A stretch of DNA of 64,000 bases from CAXMRP01 sp965216515 (lineage in GTDB: Bacteria; Pseudomonadota; Alphaproteobacteria; Rhizobiales; Afifellaceae): assembly GCA_965216515.1 (NCBI GenBank), contig OZ244173.1, forward strand, positions 2,294,001 to 2,358,000, in the 5' to 3' direction. The first letter of the stretch is position 1, and every line of letters begins with the position of its first letter. The translations under genes were made by a program, and so were the position numbers. Below the pieces are notes generated by a model. That model was not told the origin of the DNA and made no database searches. It was given only the letters and a program-made list of their open reading frames with translations. This document shows positions 1 to 8,284 of this stretch, piece after piece.

Positions 1-171
1 ATCGGCCCCTATCTCAATTTGCTTCGCGAATCCGGCAATTACGTCTCATCGAACTTGCACCATCGGGGCGTACTGGATGCGATCGTTGACAGGAATCCGG
101 AGGCGGCGCGGGCAGCGCTTTCCCGCGATATCGAAGATGCCTACCAGGTTCTCGTCGAGGTTCTCGGATAG
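1..171 (+). CDS. GntR/FadR-family regulator, C-terminal fragment (truncated by window edge)
   Basis: The frame is open from base 1 and ends at TAG 169-171, giving 56 residues. The segment SSNLHHRGVLDAIVDRNPEAA resembles the last helices of an FCD ligand-binding domain, where a conserved His precedes the pattern AI-x-x-(R/D)-(D/N)-P-x-x-A. GntR/FCD proteins are DNA-binding repressors that respond to small carboxylates. The DNA-binding half lies outside the window, so the target genes are unknown. A hairpin directly after the stop may end the transcript. The assignment is reasonable but rests on a short fragment. Confidence 0.6.
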   Translation: MGPYLNLLRESGNYVSSNLHHRGVLDAIVDRNPEAARAALSRDIEDAYQVLVEVLG

Positions 172-175
172 GGGT

Positions 176-204
176 CGCCGGCCACCGCCTTGGCCGGCGG
201 GTTT
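176..204 (+). terminator. Hairpin after the GntR fragment, possible terminator
   Basis: A 9-bp perfect stem (CGCCGGCCA pairing with TGGCCGGCG) with a 6-nt loop starts 5 nt after the stop codon. It is followed by GGTTTC, so the T-tract is weak. Position and stem fit a transcription terminator, but the poor T-run lowers confidence. Confidence 0.4.
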
Positions 205-337
205 CGGCGCAGCGTCCCGCTGAACGATCTCCCCGTCCCGCCAGTCTGAACAGCAGGCGAACGGGCCATTCACGGCCGGCTAATCCGACAACCGCTACAT
301 ACCCTGCCTGTTGCCCCGCTCTGTCAGGGAGGATTGA

Positions 338-610
338 ATGAACATCCGCAACATAGCGCTTCCCGCCGCCTTGGCGCTGGCGGTGGCAGGTTTTCCCGGT
401 GCCGCTTATGCCGCCAAGGAAAAATTCGAGCGCACAAAACCGCATGTGAATGTCGGAACGATTGGCCATGTGGACCACGGCGCCTCATCCGCACAGCCGT
501 GGCGCAAGCGACCCGGCCTGATCGTCCTCGATGAACCGGATGACACCCCATCGCCCGCTTTCGGCATGACACCGGAAAAATACAGGCAACGGTGGATCTT
601 GTCGGAGTAG
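338..610 (+). CDS. Small secreted chimera: signal peptide joined to the N-terminus of EF-Tu
   Basis: This 90-residue ORF starts at ATG 338 behind a strong ribosome site (AGGGAGGA, 4-nt spacing). Residues 1-25 form a typical Sec signal peptide: Arg4, a hydrophobic Ala/Leu core and an AYA cleavage box. Residues 26-48 match the start of bacterial elongation factor Tu (AKEKFERTKPHVNVGTIG, then HVDHG) without a mismatch to the usual sequence. The match stops exactly before the P-loop Lys, so no GTPase can form. Residues 49-90 are unrelated to EF-Tu and I do not recognise them. Predicted cleavage would expose the same N-terminus that mature EF-Tu carries after Met removal. It could be a real exported peptide or a product of gene recombination. 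The reading frame and start are well supported; the function is unknown. Confidence 0.6.
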   Translation: MNIRNIALPAALALAVAGFPGAAYAAKEKFERTKPHVNVGTIGHVDHGASSAQPWRKRPGLIVLDEPDDTPSPAFGMTPEKYRQRWILSE

Positions 611-702
611 CCCCGGTGGATCCCGCTTCGGTCAGGACGCGGGACGGCAAGGATCGATTTGCCCGCCGCGGCCGGAAAGGCCGGTTTTCCCCGGCCACCG
701 CA

Positions 703-1422
703 ATGTCAAGGCGGCGCGCCGGATCCTCCGGTGCAGGAACCCCGCCGACAATCGGGCAGGCCGATCTGGAGCTGGCAAAATGGATCGCCCTCGCCGCCAT
801 GGCCGTCGACCACTACGGCAAGATCGTCGATCCCGACCTCTACGCCGTAACCCACGCGATCGGCCGGATTTCGTTTCCCGTATTCGCCACCATCATCGCC
901 CCGCGCCTGGCGGCTCGACCGCAGCTCGCGGCTGCTTACGTGAAACGCCTCCTGCCCTGGGCGGCGATCAGCCAGCCGGTTTTCATTCTTGTCGGCCGCG
1001 ACTGGTATGATGGGAATATTCTGCTGACGCTCCTGTTGGGTGTCGTGGCAACGATGCTGGTGCGCACCTGCGCGATCAACCGGTCTCCCGGCACCCTCGC
1101 CGGGCTGGTTGCGCTTGCGCCGATTGCCTGGTTTGCCGACTACGGCATCGCCGGCGTCGCCATGATCCCGCTCACTGCCATCCTCGCATCATGGCGAATG
1201 TCGGCCGCATCGATGGCCTCCGGTCCCCTCGGCCTGATCGCCAATATATCGCTTTCCTGGCCGCCGGTCCGGTTCATCGACCTGCCGGCGATCCTGTCTT
1301 CCGCCGTCGTCGGGATTTCGATGCGGGCAAAAGTCAGGCTGCCCCGGGTGCCGGCGCATGTGTTCTACGGATTCTACCCGGCACACCTTCTCCTGCTGCA
1401 CGTCGCGGACCTGATGATGTAA
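703..1422 (+). CDS. TraX-family integral membrane protein
   Basis: The frame is open from GTG 592, but the first about 37 residues look non-coding and overlap the preceding ORF. ATG 703 is chosen, although no clear ribosome site is seen there. The protein has about 239 residues and 7-8 hydrophobic segments. The N-terminal pattern LELAKWIALAAMAVDHYGKI, then IGRISFPVFA, then RLLPWAAISQPVF is characteristic of TraX, the family first described as the F-pilin N-acetylase. No conjugation genes are present here, so this is probably one of the many chromosomal TraX homologues with an undefined membrane acyltransfer role. The family is fairly sure; the exact start is not. Confidence 0.65.
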   Translation: MSRRRAGSSGAGTPPTIGQADLELAKWIALAAMAVDHYGKIVDPDLYAVTHAIGRISFPVFATIIAPRLAARPQLAAAYVKRLLPWAAISQPVFILVGRDWYDGNILLTLLLGVVATMLVRTCAINRSPGTLAGLVALAPIAWFADYGIAGVAMIPLTAILASWRMSAASMASGPLGLIANISLSWPPVRFIDLPAILSSAVVGISMRAKVRLPRVPAHVFYGFYPAHLLLLHVADLMM

Positions 1423-1532
1423 GCCGCTGGCGCGCCCATGCCGATTGCATTGGCCGGCCATGTCCCGATCGCAATCCCCGGGGGCCGCCGAACCGTCAGT
1501 CCGCCCGTCCACATGGGCGCCGGCGCCGCCCT

Positions 1533-3581
1533 TCAGAAAATCCGAAACTTGCGTCGCGACCCGTCCGGGTCTTCCTCGTCCTCGGCAACGCCGGGATCGT
1601 CGGGGCGCGGCATCGTGATCGGATCCGGCGGCAGGCCGTCATCTTCGGTGCCCGCCGCTTCACCCGCTCCGGGTTCCGGGCCGCTTTCACCCTCCGCATC
1701 CACCGGCTCGCCGGACGGTGCCGCCGCCGCTTCATCGGGTTCGGGATTGTCGGGCCCGGCGGCAATTGCGGGCGCGTCGCCTTCTTTGGATTTGTCGCCG
1801 GATCCCTCGGCACGCTCAGCCGCGACGACATCCTGCCCGCGCGCACCGGCGCGTTCCGCCTTGCTCGCCGCCCCGCTTTCCGCCGCCGGCCGGGATTCCC
1901 GGTCATCGGCGCTTGTGTCCGGTGCCGAAGCCCCGTTCATGCTTGCCGGTTTGCCGGTTTCCTCCGGCGCAGCTTGCGGCGCCGGCCTTTCCGATCCGCC
2001 GGCTGCCGCGGCTTCGGTTGCCTTGCCGTCGGTGGCTTCTGCAGTCCCCCTGTCCCTTGTTTCGCCGGCTGCCGCCCCGGTTTCCCCGCTGGCCGGGATT
2101 TCAACGACCGCCCCGCCGGGCGCCGGTTCGGCAGGCACCGCGGGCAACGGCTCGCCGTCGCCCGGTTCCGCCGCCGGATCCGGCCCGGAAGACGCGGCCG
2201 CGGCCGCCGTGGTCGCCACAACGCCGGGCGCGGCAGGCAAAGCGGCCGTTGCCTCCGGGGGACGCCCGATATCGAGATCGATGTCCACCGGCGGGCCCAG
2301 CTGGGCGGTCGGAACCCGCCAGTCCACCGCATCGATCTTGCCGGTCACGGGCGACACCGGTGCCCAGGCGTCGAGTTCGACACCATCGGCAATCCACACC
2401 GCGTCGCGGGGCGCATGCACGGCGCGCGCCAGCCATTCCCGTGCCCGGCCCCGGTCGCCATGTTCGCCCTCCTCGATCTCGGACATCAGGATCAATGCAT
2501 TCTGTGTCGGGCGGGTCTTCAGCACCGGCATCAGCGTCTCGCGGGCAAGGGTCCATTCGCGGGCATCGATTGCCGCCCGCGCCACCGCAAACCGGCCCTC
2601 GTCGGCCTGCGGCCGCATCCGCGCCAGCGCCTCGATCCGTTTCAGCCGGTCACGGGCGGAATCGCCGGCGCGGACATGCGCATACGCCTCGGCAATTTCC
2701 GGATGCGGCCTCGCCTTCCAGCTTGCCTCCAGCACTTTCACCGCCCGTCGCACGTCACCCATGCGCGAAAGCAGGCGTCCCGCCACCGTTGCCGCCGGGG
2801 TCAAATCCGGGGCCAGCCCATGGGCTTCCAGGGCCAGCCGCCGCGCGGTTTCCGGATCGGAATCCTCGATATCGATCGCTTCCGCCGTCAGAATCACCGC
2901 GCGGTGACGGCGCAGCAGTTTGCGGTCAATATTTCGGTTATCCGCTGATGCCGACAACGTCGCCAGAGCTCCCGCCCAGTCACAGTCTGCGATCTGGTGG
3001 CGCAGGATCGCGCGATTGGCCCACGGCGCCTGATGTGTCAGTTCCTGCGCCTTTGCCGCGAAATGGCGCGCGGCCTCCGCCTCGCCGGCCCGTTCGGCCT
3101 CCACATGCAGGCCGTGAAGCCCGGCAATTTGCGTTCGCGGGTCATCCAGCATCGCGGTAAAGGCGTCGCGAGCGCCGTCGCCGTCACCCTTGATCTGCGC
3201 CGCCTGTGCGGCAAGCAGGAGCGTGAGCGGCGCATCCGGGGAAATCCGCTTTGCCTCCGCGGCCGCGCGCTCCGCTGTCGCCGTGTCGCCGGCGGCGATC
3301 GCGATCAGGCCGCGCGAAATCGCCTCCCGCCCCCGCGCCGCCTTGCGACCGCGAATGGTGCGTGCCGCACCGGCCGGAATGCGCCAGACGAAACTTGCAA
3401 GCCACAGCACGATCAAAATGCCGGCGATGATGGCGATGAGCCCGGCCACGGCGCGGGCCAGTCCCACCACGTAAACCTTGCCGCCGAGCGTCAGCGCCAC
3501 GTCACCGGGCGCGTCCTTCAACCAGTCGAATCCCAGAACGGCGAGAAAGAACAGGACGACGAGAAGCAGAAATCGGACCAT
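1533..3581 (-). CDS. hemY: HemY N-terminal domain / TPR membrane protein
   Basis: ATG 3581 is preceded by GGGGAG, which overlaps the stop of the mitofilin-like gene, so the two are probably translated together. The 682-residue protein has two membrane segments (about residues 3-20 and 38-64), a HemY_N region and TPR-like helices to about residue 420. This is the COG3898 protein found downstream of hemC/hemD in proteobacteria. It is not the Bacillus protoporphyrinogen oxidase of the same name, and its role in haem synthesis is undefined. The last about 230 residues are a low-complexity tail rich in Ala, Pro, Gly, Glu and Asp, predicted to be disordered and to extend the protein well beyond its folded part. 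The gene is convergent with the TraX gene. Confidence 0.85.
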   Translation of the reverse strand: MVRFLLLVVLFFLAVLGFDWLKDAPGDVALTLGGKVYVVGLARAVAGLIAIIAGILIVLWLASFVWRIPAGAARTIRGRKAARGREAISRGLIAIAAGDTATAERAAAEAKRISPDAPLTLLLAAQAAQIKGDGDGARDAFTAMLDDPRTQIAGLHGLHVEAERAGEAEAARHFAAKAQELTHQAPWANRAILRHQIADCDWAGALATLSASADNRNIDRKLLRRHRAVILTAEAIDIEDSDPETARRLALEAHGLAPDLTPAATVAGRLLSRMGDVRRAVKVLEASWKARPHPEIAEAYAHVRAGDSARDRLKRIEALARMRPQADEGRFAVARAAIDAREWTLARETLMPVLKTRPTQNALILMSEIEEGEHGDRGRAREWLARAVHAPRDAVWIADGVELDAWAPVSPVTGKIDAVDWRVPTAQLGPPVDIDLDIGRPPEATAALPAAPGVVATTAAAAASSGPDPAAEPGDGEPLPAVPAEPAPGGAVVEIPASGETGAAAGETRDRGTAEATDGKATEAAAAGGSERPAPQAAPEETGKPASMNGASAPDTSADDRESRPAAESGAASKAERAGARGQDVVAAERAEGSGDKSKEGDAPAIAAGPDNPEPDEAAAAPSGEPVDAEGESGPEPGAGEAAGTEDDGLPPDPITMPRPDDPGVAEDEEDPDGSRRKFRIF

Positions 3582-3584
3582 CGT

Positions 3585-5297
3585 TCAGCTCCCCGATCCA
3601 AGGCGCGCCACGGCTGCCTGCCGAAGCGACGCCGCCAGTATTCCGGCGTCCCGTTCGGCTGCCGCCAGGTCACGCCAGCTTTGCGAGAGCGCCTTTCGAT
3701 CGGGATCAAGCCGTTCCCATTCCGCAAGCGCGGCGTCGAGGTTGCCGGCCTTCAGATTGTCGTCGATGCGGGAGACAATCGCAAAGGCGTCGTCGCCCTC
3801 GACGGGTCCGGCCGGCCGGACTTCGACAATGTTCTGCATGCCGCGAATCAGTCGGCCGATCGCCCCCGGAGGCTCCGCCTCAGCCGGCTCTTCGGCGAGC
3901 AGGTCGTCAACGAGCGCCTGGAACCCGCCGACAATCCGGGCCCGCGCCGGCAATCCGTCGCTGGCGTGGGCGACAAGGCTCTCCGGGACCGCGACATCGG
4001 GCACCAGGGCGGCGACCGCCGCAAGCTCCGCTACAAACGGCCGACCGGTCTCCAGCGCATCGACGAGGCTGAGCGCGGCAACCGCCGGCGCAACCCCCAT
4101 CGCCGCGTTGAGCGCGCGATCTGCGGTGCCGGACGCGGCGGCAACCGTCGTGCCGAACTCGGCAAGCGCGGGACCGGGATCGACCGCCGCCAATCCGGTT
4201 TCAAGATCATCGATCCGGCTTTCCATGGCGCCAACCCGGCCCGACAGCGCATCGGCCGCCTGCGAAAGCGTCTCCGTCCGGTCGGCAAGCGCGCCCATGT
4301 CATCACCCAACGCGCCGATTGCCGCGCCACGACCGGCTTCCAGGGCGTCGATCCGGTCCCTGAGTGCGACAATCTGCGTATCGTTGGTCCCGCTGCGGGC
4401 GTCTCCGGTTGCCGCTGCCGCGCCGCTGGCGACATCCGCCACGGCCTCTTCCAGCGCCCCTATACGATCGAACGATGCCGCCAGGCGTTCCTGAAGGCCG
4501 GCAAGCGCGGCCGCGTCGCCACCGGAATCCGCGCCTCCGATTTGCGCGTCCAGTGCATCCATGCGGGTCCGGATCGCGTCGGTCTGCGCCGCAAGCGTCT
4601 GTTCCGCCGCGGTCAGTTTCTCCGAAAGATCGCCGCGGGCCGCCGCGCCCGCGCTGGCAATCTGGTTTGTCCGCGCCTCCACGTTGTCAAGTCGGCTGGC
4701 TAGTCCGGTGACGGCTTCGGAATCCGGCGCCGTGGCAAGATATCCCGCCCGTTGCAATCCGTAGGCGCCGGCAAGCGCAACGAGACCGCCGAGGACGGCC
4801 GCGGTCGCCAATGCACCGATGCCGGGTGTCGATCGCGGCGCCTGGCCGGGTGCCTCGGGGCGTGGCCGTGCCGTTTCGGAGCTTTCCGCCCGTTGCGTCC
4901 GGTCTCCACCGGATGGTGCGGAAGTTTTTTTGGCCGCTTCAGGTTTTTCAGATGGTTCAGAGGGCGTTGGCGCCTCCGGCGAGCGCGTCGTCGGACCGGA
5001 CTTCAACGAGGCTTCGGCAGGCTTTGATGATGGCTTGCCGGCATGATCAGCGGATTTGCCGGCCTGTCCGGGTTTGGGCTGGCTCGCATCCATGCCCTTG
5101 GCGGGATCCGCGGCAGCCTTCGAACGTGCCGGCCGCATGGCATCGCCTGCCGTTTTCGCCGGCGCCGCCGCTGGCCGGTCCACTTCGGTTGCCGTGAGGT
5201 CGATTGTCACCGGCTTTTGCTTTTCGCCACGACGCGACGCCGCGCCGGTGGTCGTTTTTCGCCCCTCCGACTGCCTGCCTGTGGGTTTTCTCGCCAA
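3585..5297 (-). CDS. Mitofilin-like inner-membrane protein (COG4223)
   Basis: The start is taken as TTG 5297, because GGAGG lies 5 nt upstream and the frame further up runs antisense to hemD. The protein has 570 residues: a basic, Pro/Ala/Lys-rich cytoplasmic segment (1-158), one membrane helix (about 160-180), a long stretch of helical heptads with periplasmic coiled-coil character (about 190-400) and a compact C-terminal domain. This layout matches the alphaproteobacterial mitofilin/Mic60 homologue, which shapes intracytoplasmic or inner-membrane folds and interacts with outer-membrane proteins. Its place between hemD and hemY is the conserved alphaproteobacterial arrangement. Family assignment is firm; direct function here is inferred. 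Confidence 0.85.
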   Translation of the reverse strand: MARKPTGRQSEGRKTTTGAASRRGEKQKPVTIDLTATEVDRPAAAPAKTAGDAMRPARSKAAADPAKGMDASQPKPGQAGKSADHAGKPSSKPAEASLKSGPTTRSPEAPTPSEPSEKPEAAKKTSAPSGGDRTQRAESSETARPRPEAPGQAPRSTPGIGALATAAVLGGLVALAGAYGLQRAGYLATAPDSEAVTGLASRLDNVEARTNQIASAGAAARGDLSEKLTAAEQTLAAQTDAIRTRMDALDAQIGGADSGGDAAALAGLQERLAASFDRIGALEEAVADVASGAAAATGDARSGTNDTQIVALRDRIDALEAGRGAAIGALGDDMGALADRTETLSQAADALSGRVGAMESRIDDLETGLAAVDPGPALAEFGTTVAAASGTADRALNAAMGVAPAVAALSLVDALETGRPFVAELAAVAALVPDVAVPESLVAHASDGLPARARIVGGFQALVDDLLAEEPAEAEPPGAIGRLIRGMQNIVEVRPAGPVEGDDAFAIVSRIDDNLKAGNLDAALAEWERLDPDRKALSQSWRDLAAAERDAGILAASLRQAAVARLGSGS

Positions 5298-5431
5298 GTC
5301 GGCCTCCGCATGATGTTCGCGCGCGCCAAATATCGCCGCCGGCCCGCGTTGCACCCCTATCCGATGATGGCGTTTTTCGCCAGCTTGGTGCAAGGGGTCG
5401 GGGACGGATTGTCGGTTCGTGCAGGTGCCCG

Positions 5432-6145
5432 TCAGTCTTTCAGACAGGCAAACAGATCGATTTGCGTTGGCGCCGCAGCAACATGCACCGTTCCGGCAAC
5501 GACCGGCGCCACCGTATCGGCGATTGCCTGCGACAGACAGTAGCAGCTGACCGACGGCTCGAGCGGCGCAAGTCCCGCGCGCCGCAATGCGACCGCAAAG
5601 ACCGCGGCCGTGCGGCGCGAATAGAGCAAAATGCCATCGACCGCCCCCTCCCGAAGTGCCGATTGCACCGCTTCGGGCAGCACCTCCGCCGGATCCATGG
5701 CGTAGATGGCAACGCTCTGGACACGAAAGCCGTCCGCCGCCAACAACGCGCCGGGGTCGCCGGCGACCACATCGCCGCAAAGATGCAGGAGCGGGCCGGC
5801 CTGCGCCGGCACGGCCGCCCTGACATGGGCCACCAGCCCGGCCACGTCGCTGCCGGCCGAAACCGCGCGTGCAAATCCGGCGCGCCGGGCGGCAAGCGCC
5901 GTGGCATCGCCGACCGCGTAGACCGGCAGCGCCGATACCAGATCCTTTTCGGGGTGCGTTTGGAGCGCCCGCAGCGCGTTCGCCGATGTCAGGATCAATC
6001 CCTGAAAGCGCCGCTTGGGCAGGCGCACATCCCTGATGGCGCGCATCGCTAGCAGCGGCGCAACCAATGCCTGGTGACCGAGGGCCCGGACCGCATGTGC
6101 GGTTCGCGATGCGTCCGGCTCCGGCCGGGTGATCACAAGCCGCAT
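5432..6145 (-). CDS. hemD: Uroporphyrinogen-III synthase
   Basis: The 237-residue cytoplasmic protein starts MRLVITRPEPDASRTA, the usual HemD opening. It has the two Rossmann-like lobes of the family, with SANALRAL near residues 54-61 and a C-terminal YSRRTA segment. It closes and inverts ring D of hydroxymethylbilane to give uroporphyrinogen III for haem, sirohaem and cobalamin. The ATG shares one base with the hemC stop (TAATG), so the two are translationally coupled. HemD sequences are poorly conserved, but length, opening motif and context agree. Confidence 0.92.
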   Translation of the reverse strand: MRLVITRPEPDASRTAHAVRALGHQALVAPLLAMRAIRDVRLPKRRFQGLILTSANALRALQTHPEKDLVSALPVYAVGDATALAARRAGFARAVSAGSDVAGLVAHVRAAVPAQAGPLLHLCGDVVAGDPGALLAADGFRVQSVAIYAMDPAEVLPEAVQSALREGAVDGILLYSRRTAAVFAVALRRAGLAPLEPSVSCYCLSQAIADTVAPVVAGTVHVAAAPTQIDLFACLKD

Positions 6146-7077
6146 TATCCGATCCCGAAGGATTGCAGGAAAGCCGGTGGCGCGGCCCTGCGGATGGTTT
6201 CTCCGGCGGCGCGTCCGATCGCCTCCGCGTCACCGGGGTCGCCCTGCTGCGCAGCGGAGAACGCCGTCTGGCCGTCGGCCGACAGCACCTGGCCGGCAAA
6301 GGAAAGCCGGCCATCGACGATCTGCGCATGGCCGGCGATCGGCGTGCGGCAGGACCCGTCCAGAACGTCAAGAAATGCCCGCTCCGCGCTCACGGCTTGA
6401 AATGTCGGCCGGTGATTGACCTTGTCGACAACGGCGATGGTTTCGGCGTCGCCCGCGCGGCATTCGATGGCCACGGCGCCCTGGCCGCAGGCCGGTGGAA
6501 ACCTGTCGAGCGGCAGCACCGCCGTGGCACGATCGCCGATGCCGAGCCGGTTCAGGCCGGCAAGCGCCAGAAACGTCGCGCCGCAGTCCCCGCGCATCAC
6601 CTTGTCGATACGGGTCGGAACATTGCCCCGCAGCAATGTTGTCGTCAGGTCGGGCCGGATTCGCAGTGCGAGCGCCTGACGCCGCAGCGAAGCCGTGCCG
6701 ATCGTCGCGCCCTCCGGCAGATCCTCGATCCGCGCCGACAGCGGCGAGATGAACACATCGCGGACATCGGCCCGCGGCAGGTATCCGCCGATTGCAAGAC
6801 CCTCGGCAAGCCGCGTCTGAAGATCCTTGGCGGAATGAACGGCGACATCGATCGCCCCGTCGAGCAGGCGTTCCTCGATTTCCCGGGTGAAAAGCCCCTT
6901 GCCGCCGGCCTCCAGCAGCGCCCGGTCCTGAATGCGGTCGCCGCTGGTGGTGACGACGACGATCTCCGTCCTGTCGTGTCCGCAGGCGGCAAGCGCCGCG
7001 CGAACGGCATTTGCCTGCCACAGCGCCAAATCGCTGCCGCGGGTGCCGATGCGAAGTATGCCGGTTTGCGCGTTCAT
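6145..7077 (-). CDS. hemC: Porphobilinogen deaminase (hydroxymethylbilane synthase)
   Basis: The 310-residue protein joins four porphobilinogen units into hydroxymethylbilane in the cytoplasm. Visible signatures are RIGTRGSDLALWQ at residues 9-21, HSAKDL at 81-86 with the catalytic Asp, the Arg-rich substrate loop TASLRRQ near 128-134, and Cys243 in GSCRTPIAG, which carries the dipyrromethane cofactor. It is the first gene of a leftward hemC-hemD-mitofilin-hemY transcript and is divergent from tsaD across a 100-bp intergenic region. No other reading is likely. Confidence 0.97.
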   Translation of the reverse strand: MNAQTGILRIGTRGSDLALWQANAVRAALAACGHDRTEIVVVTTSGDRIQDRALLEAGGKGLFTREIEERLLDGAIDVAVHSAKDLQTRLAEGLAIGGYLPRADVRDVFISPLSARIEDLPEGATIGTASLRRQALALRIRPDLTTTLLRGNVPTRIDKVMRGDCGATFLALAGLNRLGIGDRATAVLPLDRFPPACGQGAVAIECRAGDAETIAVVDKVNHRPTFQAVSAERAFLDVLDGSCRTPIAGHAQIVDGRLSFAGQVLSADGQTAFSAAQQGDPGDAEAIGRAAGETIRRAAPPAFLQSFGIG

Positions 7078-7177
7078 GGCCGCCGGTGATAGGAGCCCAG
7101 TTCTATTGGACGGCGGAAAGGCCGATCAGGAGGATTGACTAGGTGATGTCGATGGCACGCGCAACCGGGCGGCAACG

Positions 7178-8284
7178 GTGCTGAACCGGGAGTTGACGGT
7201 CCTGGGGATCGAAACAAGCTGCGACGAAACCGCGGCCGCCGTGGTGCGCCGGCTCAGCGACGGCACCGGCATGATTCTGTCAAACCTGATCGCCAGCCAG
7301 TTCGATGCCCATGCCGCCTATGGCGGCGTGGTGCCGGAAATCGCAGCCCGTGCCCATATCGCCATGCTGGACGGGATCATCGGTCAGGCGATGGCTCAGG
7401 CCGGGCTGTCATGGTGCGACCTCTCTGCCATTGCCGTCACCGCCGGACCGGGCCTGATCGGCGGCCTGCTCGTCGGCACCGTAACCGCCCGGGCGATAGC
7501 CGACGCCCGTGGCTTGCCGCTTCTCGGCATCAATCATCTTGAAGGCCATGCCCTGACCGCCAAACTGACCGACAACACACCCTTTCCCTATCTGCTGCTG
7601 CTGGTTTCCGGTGGACACACCCAGATCCTGCGCGTCGAGGGGGTCGGCCGCTATCACCGGCTTGGCTCGACAATCGACGACGCCCTCGGCGAGGCATTCG
7701 ACAAGGTCGCCAAGCTTCTCGGTCTTCCCTTTCCCGGTGGACCGGCCGTCGAGGCAGCGGCACAGACCGGGGATCCCGGCCGATTCGACCTGCCAAGGCC
7801 GCTTCTGAAGGATCCGGGTTGCAATTTCTCGTTCTCCGGCCTGAAGACGGCGCTGCGCCATCGGGCGGAAGCAGCCGCACCCTTGAATGACCGGACGGTC
7901 GCCGACCTGTGCGCCGGCTTTCAGGCCGCCGTCTGCGATGTTCTGGCCGATCGGGTCGGTTACGCGCTCACCAGACCGGCCAGTCCTGAACCCGGCATGC
8001 CGGTTTCGGCGCTTGTCGTCTCCGGCGGTGTTGCCGCCAACCAGGCGATCCGGGCGCGGCTCAAGACCCTTTGCGCATCGCACGATTTGCCGTTCGTCGC
8101 CCCGCCGCCGGCCCTTTGCGGCGACAACGGTGCCATGATCGCCTGGGCGGGCGCCGCGCGGCTGGCCGCCGGTCTGGCCGACCGCGCCGATGCGCACCGG
8201 TCACTCCATGCCCGTCCCCGCTGGCCGCTTGACGAATCGGCGGCACCGATCACGGGCTCCGGCCGATTGGGCCCGCGCGTATGA
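7178..8284 (+). CDS. tsaD: tRNA N6-adenosine threonylcarbamoyltransferase
   Basis: TsaD transfers the threonylcarbamoyl group to A37 of tRNAs that read ANN codons, working with TsaB and TsaE. The 368-residue protein has the ASKHA-fold phosphate motif IETSCDETAAA (residues 11-21), the metal-binding His pair in INHLEGHA (His120, His124), LVSGGHTQ near 142-149, and the C-terminal CGDNGAMIAWAG with a metal-ligand Asp. GTG 7178 is used because the nearby ATGs are out of frame; the ribosome site is weak. The stop overlaps the gpsA start by ATGA, so the two genes are coupled. Confidence 0.96.
   Translation: MLNRELTVLGIETSCDETAAAVVRRLSDGTGMILSNLIASQFDAHAAYGGVVPEIAARAHIAMLDGIIGQAMAQAGLSWCDLSAIAVTAGPGLIGGLLVGTVTARAIADARGLPLLGINHLEGHALTAKLTDNTPFPYLLLLVSGGHTQILRVEGVGRYHRLGSTIDDALGEAFDKVAKLLGLPFPGGPAVEAAAQTGDPGRFDLPRPLLKDPGCNFSFSGLKTALRHRAEAAAPLNDRTVADLCAGFQAAVCDVLADRVGYALTRPASPEPGMPVSALVVSGGVAANQAIRARLKTLCASHDLPFVAPPPALCGDNGAMIAWAGAARLAAGLADRADAHRSLHARPRWPLDESAAPITGSGRLGPRV

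Noticed and set aside
1191..2948. Long open frames antisense to hemY
   Set aside because: High GC keeps several antisense frames open. They lack ribosome sites and recognisable domains, while the hemY frame has clear motifs and a start coupled to the upstream gene.
5298..6371. Upstream extension of the mitofilin-like frame across hemD
   Set aside because: The extension lies on the same strand as hemD in another frame, has no domain, and a TTG with GGAGG at good spacing marks a better start at 5297.
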